From Dictyophora rubrovolvata (lineage: Eukaryota; Basidiomycota; Agaricomycetes; Phallales; Phallaceae): 64,000 bases of DNA. Shown here in pieces: positions 47,737-56,872 of the stretch. Made by a program: the position numbers and the translations under genes. The DNA is taken from NCBI GenBank assembly GCA_029959195.1, contig CP114121.1:682001-746000 (forward strand), read 5' to 3'. The notes beneath the pieces are model-generated. The model saw nothing but the letters and a program-made list of their open reading frames with translations, did not search any database and had not been told where the DNA came from. The first letter of the stretch is position 1. Each line of letters starts with the position of its first letter.

Positions 47737-48142
47737 TGTCAGGGTACGCTAGCGTTGTCCCCTTATTTTCCTACATTTATCTTCAGTTCTGGTCTATTTT
47801 ATTTATTTCCATATTTCTTGTATTCTATCCCATCTCTGGCATTTCCCTCTCCTTCCATATTCCCATTTTCCCTTCAATGGGTGCTGAGCACCCGTTCTCA
47901 TCAGAGCCATGGCCTAGGCCCCGGCTAAAAGTCCAGGACCGGCGCGTATCCGCGCCCAGTCCACAAACCGAAGGCCACGTGTGGCCTTCACCATTTTTCA
48001 TAGTATATAGTTAGTAGCCCTAGAGGAGGGATCCCTAAGTTTGTTCTCTTAGGATCCCCTCCCTCTAGGTGAGTTAGTATTATTCCTAGAATATATTTTG
48101 CTTAGGATCCCCTCCCTCTAGTCTGAGTGAGTAGCCCTGACA
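47737..48142 (+). repeat. Solo LTR of the chromovirus family with target duplication
   Basis: 406 bp, flanked on both sides by ATGCG (47732-47736 and 48143-48147). Inserted in gene A within the codons of GIMRGLQ. Confidence 0.93.
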
Positions 48143-48902
48143 ATGCGCGGCCTGCAATTTGACTCACGAGCCCTTGGAAATCTGAAGTTCTTGATTAATG
48201 ATTCTATTCAGTCGCACGACCAGAGCTCAACCCATTTTCAAAGGCTATTAAGAGGGATAAGAGTGAAATGTAATATTTTATTTGTTACTTTATTTTTCTA
48301 TATCCTGAAAATGTTTAGCTTCATCCCAGCAGAAGATTGTACAAGGAAAGGACGCAGAAATTTTGAAACTGCTGGAGAAGACCAAACAGCTTCAGGCTTC
48401 CATAGACTCAGCGGTGAATTCTCTCAAATGCCCTAGTGAAAATAACAAGTCTGAAAGGGAATGTAAACAACTGAAGAAGTTTACAGAAGACCTCAAAGAT
48501 GTGAACAAGTGATTGAGCCAACTCATACCTCAGGGTTCAGGTTCAGTGCTGCCCACCAGGCTGCAACAAGCTTCAATAAAGGTTTTTTTCTTTCTTTGTC
48601 TAATCTTAAAATATTCCAACACTTTTTAGACATATATTACAGATGAATTTGAATTATTCATGCCAGGTCCTTCCAACGGATTCTCAGCGGCACCTCCACC
48701 TTCTGCACATGAATCCATACCCTTTGGATTTTATCCCAACTTTTAATTCATACAATTGATTAATACAGGTCTAAAATTTCCGGACTTTACTTAAATACAC
48801 TCATTAATGCAGATGTCGCGTTCGACGTGGTTTTAGTGTCAAAAACTCAGTAGCATTGTTTCAGTAGATAACTTTCATAGTGTTTGAAATGTAGGAAACC
48901 AA

Positions 48903-49166
48903 AGTGTGATTGCATGCCTTAGTGGTCATGCCTTGTGCTATTGTGATTTTTTTAACCCCCTTGGTTCGAATCCTGTTGCCGCTATATTTCTGGAAAGACG
49001 CTCAAACCTTTTTACTTTTTGGCTTACTTCATCCAGCTTTAGGCGAACTTTAGGCGAAAAAAATAATACTAGCCTATATATTTACAAAAAGTATAAATTA
49101 CACTACGTGACTGGGGTCCATGCACCTAAGCGGCTGGATCTGAGATATCGATCTGAACAATCGACT
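48903..49166 (+). mobile_element. tRNA-derived SINE, copy 2
   Basis: A box TGCCTTAGTGGT (48915-48926), B box GGTTCGAATCC (48963-48973), body GGCTTACTTCATCCAGCTTT (49021-49040), and the 60-bp core from GTGACTGGGGTCCATGCACC (49107-49166), identical to copy 1 at 59 of 60 positions. The head and body are clearly less similar. The 3' limit is uncertain. Confidence 0.75.
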
Positions 49167-49970
49167 GATCACTCCAGTAATATCATAATTTTCCTTAGTC
49201 AAGTTGTGATCGTGACGACGAGTTCGCTAACACTAGCCAAAGAATGGGAGTGTGGATAATATACAGGCGAGAAGGGCCCCACGAATAATGTGATCTAGTA
49301 TGAGAACATTTATCAAAATTTATCGAACAATGCATCTGCGGATATGAATACCCCGTCAAACAGTAAATTGGCAACCACTCCATAGATGACATATAAATGA
49401 CAAACCAATTCCGGGATATTTATAGTATGCATAATATAAGTTGAGTTAATAGTTCAATCCTATACTTAAAAGGGATTTGATGCGCATATATCAAAGTTCT
49501 GTGAAATTGTGAATCGGATATTTCTTTTTCTTAGGCATGAGCTGCTGGCACAGGGCGAGACATGGTCCACACCCTCTAGCTATTGAGCTGTTAACCGTGT
49601 GCGAACCAAACATCATGGTATCAACAAGTAATTTGACGAGAGGAAGAAGCAACTGATCAATGCAGAATTCAAGAATCAACTTGCGACATAGGAATATGCT
49701 TAAAAAGGTAAAATCTTGGGATTAATACTTGAATCGTTTTTTAAGAAAATGAGCTTGCCAGCGTGTAAATTTTCCTTTTTCCCTGTCCGTATAAGTGACC
49801 CATCACATGACGACTATTGCACGCAGTATAAAAACAGTTTCTTCACTGAGCGACCGTCGGCGAATTGACTTTATTACTCAGCTTCGTGATACATGTCTAC
49901 CTTTTCTAAATGCTCTAAATGCCATATATCATCAAGTTCTGATCCAAATAAAAATATTCCATACTTACTA
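49167..49970. other. Intergenic stretch, no gene supported
   Basis: Possible SINE tail, then unremarkable AT-rich sequence. A TATA-like tataaaaac near 49829 is followed by a 40-codon plus-strand frame from 49893 that overlaps the racemase 3' end; it is not called. Confidence 0.4.
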
Positions 49971-51344
49971 CTAAACTACAAAACCTTCCCTGCTAATGTC
50001 ATCATTCTCCTCTAGGATAAAAGTCGATACGCCGGTATAATAGGCATAACCAGACACTTCCACCGTATAGGCCTTCCAAGGTGCATGTTTTCTGATATGT
50101 CTCCCATCATGGTCAACAACTACTTCTTCCACAGCACGTCCTACGAACGCACCCTCCCCCTTCATATTCGTGACCAGGGAATGATACGTCCAAGTATCGT
50201 GCAACGCCAATTCACGTTTGGAAATGGCTAACGCGGTTCTTGCACATACGCCTGAACCGCAAGGCGACCGGTCAATTTGCTGGTCAGCAAAAAAGACTAT
50301 ACCAGTGTTGGATCGGTTCTGATTACATGTTATCGGATCAACGACAATGATCCCATATAGGTATTCTAGGTCCGGTGATGTCGGGTGACGCAGGTACTTG
50401 TGAAAATTGGGCATTTCACCAAGAAAGGTTTTCAAAAGCCGCGTTGCCTCCTTCAGAGAGGATAATGTATATAGTTCCCGTCGCAATGCATCGACTATCG
50501 GTACGTCCGAAGGGAATCCTAGTTGATCGACTGTTACAATGGCATAAAAAGCTCCTCCAAAAGCGATATCAAATCGCACTTCCCGTGTCGACGATACCGA
50601 CGCAATATCTCTCCAGATGTACTTGACTGGTATGTCAGCGGAAATGTCTATGCCAGTCGCAAACGATGGAACAGAAAGGAAGGATACAGGCCGTGAAGGA
50701 TCAGACTTGACTGATTTCTTGGAGGCGACGTTGCCGGTAAATGTTTCTGCAATTATGACTGGAACCGAGACTTTAACCAGACCGCATGGTGCATGAACAG
50801 TCAAAGTAATAACACATCCGTCAGTTACATTCGTAGATCGACTTCGGCGTCCTGGAAATATAGAGGGATCTTGGGTATCAGCCAAGAAACGTCCTAAAGC
50901 GATTGTAGCATGACCGCACATTGTCGAAAAGCCTCCTATAATAAATAAAAATTTTTTTAAAACAAAAGATCACCTGGGTAGTGTCGATCATACCATTATC
51001 ACAAAAAAGGACACCGATATCAGCTTTTCCTGATCGAACCAGTTCAGTATCTTGGACAAGGATTGCGCCGTACATGCCGAAATGTCCTCTCGGTTCATTC
51101 ATCAGCTGCTTCCGTATTAGATCGTGGCGCAGTTTTGCTTCTAGTCGTTTTTCAAGCAGGGTACTTCCGGTAAGCAAAGGAAATCCTTTAATTACTATTC
51201 GCGTTGGCTAGACAATACAAAACTGTTGGATCAGCAGAATGTCTACGTCAAAGAAAAAGACCTCACTTCGCCAGCTGTGTGCATCCCAATTGAGACGATT
51301 GGTTGCAACTCGTGTCGAGAGCTCAGCGATGCATAAAGATCCAT
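49971..51344 (-). CDS. Proline racemase-family protein, copy 1
   Basis: Starts MDLYASLSSRHELQPIVSIG, then MHTAGE (family N-terminal motif), TLLEKRLEAKLRHDLIRKQL, MNEPRGHFGMYGAILVQD and ELVRSGKADIGVLFCDN. The first active-site motif is MCGHATIALGRFLADT and the second DRSPCGSGVCARTALAIS. Both catalytic positions are Cys, as in proline racemases and hydroxyproline 2-epimerases; trans-3-hydroxyproline dehydratases have Thr at the second. YLYGIIVVDP and FVGRAVEEVVVDHDGRHIRK are also family-typical. The frame ends ILEENDDISREGFVV, stop at 49973-49971. About 400 residues, a little longer than bacterial relatives. The start is chosen to match copy 2. Substrate cannot be told from sequence. Confidence 0.88.
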
Positions 51345-51618
51345 GAATTTTAAAAGATAAACCTTTCGCGGATGAGCATATAAGCCCACAGAGATACCGC
51401 AGGGATGAACAAAAATTTTACCCGGCCCTGGGCACGCCAGGATGTAAACCAATGGAGCAGAATTTTGATCGATACTGTCTTCTTGTAGGCGAAAATTCTT
51501 TTTATGCTACAGAATGCAATACATAGAAATCTTGAATAGATTTTGATCATCGTAATATATAATAAATGCTAAAGACCGTCAAAAACTTAGCCCCACCAAA
51601 AATAGTCAATACTCACCA

Positions 51619-53008
51619 TTAAATTACAAATCCCGCTTCACCAATGAGATCATTCCGTTCTAAAATAAACGTCGACGCGCCAGTATAGAAAGCATAACCG
51701 GATACTTCAACAGTATACGCCTTCCAAGGTGTATGTTTTTGAAGATGTCTCCCATCGTGATCAACAAATACTTCTTCTACCGCACGTCCTACAAATGCGC
51801 CCTCCCCTTTCGTTTTCGTAACCAGAGATTGATACGTCCAAGTATCATGCAATGCAAATTCACGTTTGGAAATAGCTAGTGCAACCCTTGCACACACGCC
51901 TGAACCGCAGGGCGACCGGTCGACCTGCTGGCCAGCAAAGAAGCATATCCCGGTGTTAGATAAGTTTTGGTTGCATGCTATTGGGTCGATAACGATAATC
52001 CCATACAGGTATTCTAGATCTGGCGATGTGGGATGACGTAGGTATTTATGAAGTTCGGGGGTTTCTACCAAAAAGGTTTTAAAAAGCCGAGTCGCCTCTC
52101 TCAAAGAAGATAATGTGTATAATCCTCGTTGCAAAGCATCGACTATTGAAATGTCAGGAGGAAATCCAAGTTGATCGACGGTTACAATGACATAAAAAGC
52201 TCCTCCGAAGGCGATATCAAATCGCACTTTTTTTGATGACACAGAAGCAATCTCTCGCCAGATATACGCAACTGGTATGTCCGCGGATATATCTATGCCA
52301 GTCGCAAACGATGGAACCGAAAGAAAGGATACGGGCCGTGAAGGATCGGACTTGACTGAGTTTTCGGATACGTCCTCGACGCTGCCAGTGGATGTTTCTT
52401 CAAGTACGACTGGAACCGAGACTTTGACGAGACCACAGGGAGCATGAATGACCAGAGAAATAACACGACTATCCTTATTCACATTCACAAGTCGACTTCG
52501 CCTCGGAAATATGGAAGTATCACAGGTATCAACCAAGAAACGTCCCAAAGCGATTGTAGCATGCCCGCACATTGTCGAAAACCCCTCTAATTTGAAACAA
52601 AAAACAAGCGGTTCATTCCCCATTTGGCTTTGGCGATTGGACAACCAGTCATACCATTATGACAAAAAAGAACACCAATATCCGCTTTTCCAGATTGGAC
52701 GAGTTCAGTGTCTTGGACAAGGATTGCGCCGTACATGTCAGGATGTCCTCTCGGCTCATTCATCAACCGCTTTCGTATCGAATCATGGGTCGACTTGGCG
52801 TCCATCCGTTTCTCAAGTAAGGTATCTCCGGTGAGAGGTGGGAACCCTTTGATTACTATCCGTGTTGGCTAGAAGATAAACAGACGTTAGGCAAATGGAG
52901 TATGAATAACAAGCGAAAAAAAAGTCTCACTTCTCCAGCCGTGTGCATTTCAATTGAGACAATTGGCTGTAACTCATGCCGTGAACTTAAGGAAGTGTAG
53001 ATATCCAT
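51619..53008 (-). CDS. Proline racemase-family protein, copy 2
   Basis: Tandem paralog of the gene at 49971-51344, same strand, 274 bp upstream of it. MDIYTSLSSRHELQPIVSIE, MHTAGE, MNEPRGHPDMYGAILVQD and KADIGVLFCHN correspond position by position. The active-site motifs MCGHATIALGRFLVDT and DRSPCGSGVCARVALAIS again carry both Cys residues. Ends DLIGEAGFVI, stop at 51621-51619. It differs from copy 1 mainly in short indels around residues 150-180 (SVEDVSENSVKSDPSRPVSF compared with a shorter loop). Both copies look intact, so both may be active. Most of the protein lies in one exon (51619-52590). Confidence 0.88.
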
Positions 53009-53187
53009 GCAGCGGGGATGAGCAGACGTGTCAGTTTGATGAGGTATTAGTAAGCCGTGACTGTGCGTGTGTAACCTCTGCAATCGCAGTTGGTTTCAGC
53101 AACACAAAACAAATGAGGTTTTTTTGGAGAATAATACGCGACGTCGCGAGAATTGGAATATACATAAGTAAGTACGGTAGAGACTCA

Positions 53188-54983
53188 TCAAAACAGAAAC
53201 GTACAACTTGCGTACAACAAGAAACTTAAGCAATACACTTTTTCGCTTCCTCTTTCAACCAAAGCCAAAATATCTTCAGCTCCCAAAACACCTGTAAGAG
53301 CGACCAGAGCTGACTGTGCTTGCGGCTGGAGGGAACTCATGAAGGATTTATCGAGCGAACGGGTTGCCATGGTGTACTTATTATAAAAATCAGTGTAAAA
53401 AAGGAAAAGAAAAACAAGAACGCAACTGACCACCCGCTTAGTCTTATTGTGAAATTCAATTCAAAGACGTAGAAAAGACAGGAAACGAAAAAGAACACAA
53501 CTGACCATCTGCGGAGTTAGTCCCGTGGAAACTGCATTCAGAGGCCCACCTAGACTTGGGAATAACCATGCGAAACTTTATGGTGGTACTAAGAACCATA
53601 CCAGAATATGAAGAAGCCGTAGATCTATCTTCACGATCCCCGTCACGATTCCTATCCCGATCAGCAGGTGAGAGGTCACTGAAACCGGGAGAAACTGCGA
53701 AAAGACTGCCAGTACTTGTACTGAAAGCTGTTTCTGCGTTTCCGATAGTAGGTGTCTATGAAAATGATAAAATCCGCACTCAATGCTCAACCTTTTCATT
53801 AGAAATCGAATAACTATAACTTACATTCACCGGTACACCATCTTCATCCACCGCGACAAAAGACGTCTCAGAGCTTGCAATACCATATCTCACCGCAACG
53901 CGTAAAACTTCAGCTTTAAGAGTATCCGACATAATACCGGTTTTCTTCCCTTCATCCTCAAATCACTGCACAAGAGCACGCGCGGCCAGAACGTGAAGGA
54001 ATTTATCCATATCATGATCTGTCGATGCTTGGAGTGCCGTAGCAGGAATTACAGGCACTTCCAATTCTACTGGACGGCCTTGAACGAGTCCCTTGACATG
54101 CACCGCCTTTGAAGGCGCGGAGATTCCTTTATTGTCGCGCTTGATTATGGCGAAGATGCTCGTGCGGAACCCGGGATATAGGGAAGCGGCTGTTGGAGCT
54201 TGTTGAACCTTGGGCGGTGGCGGAAGCTGGACATTCGTCAACGGATCGAGAGGGACGTCATCTTTGGGACCCGCTTTCTCGTCGAATAGAGACATTGGAG
54301 TTGTGTCGGCTTTAGGTTCCGAAGGAACAAGCTCGAAATCACCATCACCGTCATCTTTCGCATGCGCATCCTCAACGCCCCAGTCGACGGAGATATTCGT
54401 GATAACAGGTCCACGAGCAGCACGTAAAAGAGTCACAAGCTTCTTGTCCGGTTTCTCGTTTTCTCCGACATACACCACAGCACCACGACCAGCTCTAGCA
54501 ATAAAATCGCACATTGCCTAGAAGCGAAGAGCATTCAGCGCTTTTCGTTCTAGTTTCGTTGTTACATACGTTCCCAATCCCCATACAAAATATTCGCAAA
54601 AAGTTCTCCTTATCGACGTATTTATCGACATGTTGTGCTATCGTTGACTGAACACCAGATAAATCATAAGTTTGTCCATCAGTAAGGACAAACACAGTCA
54701 ACGGGACATCCTGCGCTTCAGTATGAGTTTGCAAAACGCCGCGCAGAGCGTTTCCCATCTCTGTTCCCCCGTAATTGGATTGCATTCCATCAACGTACGT
54801 CGTAGCAATCTTCAAGCTTTCAGTGCCGTACGCGACGCTTGAAGGCCAAAGAGAATCATATCTGGAGCCGAAGGAGAATATGTTGAAAGTTGTACTGTTG
54901 GATGGTAAACTTCTCAACATAATCTGAGAAAGGTTCAGTGATTGTATCACAAGTTTCATGGTCAACTGTTGCTCCACAACCAT
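53188..54983 (-). pseudogene. VIT/VWA-domain protein, 5'-truncated
   Basis: The frame opens inside a von Willebrand A domain: MKLVIQSLNLSQIMLRSLPS, NSTTFNIFSFGSRYDSLWPS, YGGTEMGNALRGVLQTH, VPLTVFVLTDGQTYD. It continues MCDFIARAGRGAVVYVGENE, an acidic linker (HAKDDGDGDFELVPSE), PGFRTSIFAIIKRD and ARALVQ, then VLRVAVRYGIASSETSFVAV after an intron. A disordered Ser/Asp-rich tail (DLSPADRDRNRDGDREDRST) and a last exon MATRSLDKSFMSSLQPQAQS follow. The N-terminal VIT domain and the metal-site strand of the VWA domain (DxSGSM) are missing; upstream sequence to 55140 has no coding match. Family members usually exceed 700 residues. It is best read as a truncated copy. Confidence 0.65.
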
Positions 54984-55295
54984 CTACACAAGCATAATTT
55001 TCTTCTATTTTGCGATTAATGAAATTTACATTGTATCTGAATATTTATATAATGATGTAGGATGGCTATCCGCACATAGATGATACCTAAAAAATGCAAT
55101 GAATCTTCGCAAATTAAAACTAACCAAAGTCCAAAAACACTCAATAAGCAGTCCAACTCAAACTCGATATCTTCTTGCTAGCCTGTGAGCCTTGTCCGCC
55201 ACTTCCAATCGATCATGAATTAGCCGAAGCCACCTCTTCTGCTATGCAAGATGTGTCTCCGCGAACCATAACCATCCCCCTTCCGTAAGTTGAAT

Positions 55296-55737
55296 TTACA
55301 AAGGTGGATTGGGCGGTCTTTCAATCGTACCGGCGTTGGGAACATTGCCGAGTGAGTTGGACACGGAGCCATCGACAGAGGGACTCGGCTCATAAGTGTG
55401 ATCACGACCAATGACACGACGATCAGCTCGAAGAAGATCCGTTAGATGCTCATTGCTTGGACGTTCTATTTGTATGTACGCCCATTCATCACCCAGGGCT
55501 TGGATACACCCAACAAAAGGGAGTTTCGGATCAGCCTGAAAAGCATGGCAGGCTTGTATTTCGATTTGCCACGAAATCTTTTGCCTTAAAGCGAATCTAT
55601 CGTTGAGGCTCCGTGGTAGCCTCTTCACCTCTACCATCAAATCGACACGGCTTGTTGAATTCGAGTTATATTTCCGAAGTCGGACAAAATCCGGGATTCG
55701 GGATGAAAGATAAGTTCGCAAATCGGCGCTGAGCGAA
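55296..55737 (-). pseudogene. Fragment of an unrecognised host gene cut by a copia insertion
   Basis: A protein-like frame reads IQLSSLSADLRTYLSSRIPD, FVRLRKYNSNSTSRVDLMVE, VKRLPRSLNDRFALRQKISW, QIEIQACHAFQADPKLPFVG and CIQALGDEWAYIQIERPSNE, to a stop at 55298-55296. It begins abruptly at the edge of the copia fragment (55739). The open frame beyond that edge is the antisense of copia sequence. No continuation was found right of 56269. Function unknown. Confidence 0.5.
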
Positions 55738-55738
55738 C

Positions 55739-56269
55739 TAAGTTGGATGAGTTGGATGAGTCGCTTACAGCCGTTCGTAACGCTATCCACGACAGAAGCC
55801 GAGTACGTTGCGGCAGTGGCGGCTGCGCAAGAAATCATTTGGCTTCGGAATTTCTTCAAGGAGTTGGGACACGAGCTTAACTCACCATCTACACTATACA
55901 TAGATAACCAATCAGCGTTAGTAGTTGCTAAAAATCCAGATCACCATGGGCGAGTCAAGCATCTAGATCCACGCTTTTACTGGCTCCGCGACGAGGTGGA
56001 GAAAAGATCGATTCGAGTCCAATATATTCCAACAGGCGAGATGCCAGCCAATATTTTGACTAAAAATCTACCTCGACCAAAGTTATTGAACATGACAGAT
56101 TTACTAGGCCTCGTTACGTGACCTATCGAGGGGAAGTGTTGGAGTTTACGATGCGGTCACGGTACTAGGTAGATTAGAACTTATATTACATAACGCGCTG
56201 TACATAGTATCCTGAGGCGCCGGCCAAAAGACTCCGTCTTTTGACCGAAGCTCCTCAGTGCTTCACTCA
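55739..56269 (+). mobile_element. Copia (Ty1) retrotransposon, 3' fragment: RNase H end and LTR
   Basis: Reads LSTTEAEYVAAVAAAQEIIW, LRNFFKELGHELN and YIDNQSALVVAKNPDHHGRV, the end of copia RNase H, followed by a polypurine tract GAGGGGAAG and the LTR at 56137-56269. Truncated on the left; gag, integrase and reverse transcriptase are absent. Same family as 31897-32900. Confidence 0.88.
56137..56269 (+). repeat. 3' LTR of the copia fragment
   Basis: 133 bp, TGTTGGAG...CACTCA. Shorter than the 188-bp LTR at 31897 because the central hairpin region is reduced. Confidence 0.78.
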
Positions 56270-56463
56270 ACAATAATCTCGAACAAAGCATATAATGTAC
56301 AACTAAGAATCATCATACTGTAATAATAATAAAATTGGGATTAATACAGGAGCACGTATTCGTGAAGAAAGAAAGAAAAACATTGAGCACCGATCGACGG
56401 TCAAAGAAAATATGAGAAAGAAAAAAAGTCTCGGCAGCATATATGTATGTGCATAAAAACGTA

Positions 56464-56834
56464 TCACATCGGGACAGCACCTCGCCGTGAGTTACCATTA
56501 CCATTACCACTACCAGCAGCAAACCCGCCACGGCCAATGCTCATAAAATCATTGTTAATAAAACCTCGCTTACTATCACTGCTGGCGTTCCCTCTTCCAA
56601 ATCCACCACCACCGCGCCGGGGAGCACCGTGAGAATAAAAGTTACCTCTTCCACGTGTGTTGCTAGTGGTACTAGTAGAAGTGCGCATTGACATATGTCC
56701 AGCCTGATCTGCATACGTAGAGGTATTTCCGTTGTTTTTCCCACCGGTATTTCTAGATTCAAAGCGACTTTGATTGTTCATCCTAAACGCACGTGGAAAA
56801 GTCGAAGTAGAAGCCGACGTCGATGCCATGCCAG

Positions 56835-56872
<38 letters not shown>

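Larger units (their letters stand above)
46548..48510 (+). pseudogene. Gene A, 3' part, interrupted by two solo LTRs
   Basis: Reads MSLASAEPLPDFSTTLAYIH and GGKKAIDWLKDK, then AIYWPESRIPLNSWRAAFST and TNSNEQAHRNINRDGTMLTL with LAGIMRGLQFDSRALGNLKF when the two solo LTRs (46749-47611 and 47737-48142) and one copy of each duplication are set aside. A coiled-coil-like tail follows (EILKLLEKTKQLQASIDSAV, ECKQLKKFTEDLKDVNK), stop near 48510. Both LTRs entered in frame, so their joins are exact. A stretch of the gene of some 40 residues seems missing at the 46547 junction. Same family as the 5' part at 42742-44825. Confidence 0.55.

Noticed and set aside
48911-48985. A genuine tRNA gene
   Set aside because: Good B box but poor stem pairing and a T-run in the anticodon arm; it is the head of SINE copy 2.
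49893-50013. 40-codon plus-strand frame (MSTFSKCSKC...) after a TATA-like box
   Set aside because: It runs into the antisense of the racemase 3' end and has only two cysteines, too few for a metallothionein. No support.
55738-55901. N-terminal extension of the host gene fragment at 55296-55737
   Set aside because: These bases are the antisense of copia RNase H, so the apparent continuous frame across 55738 is accidental.
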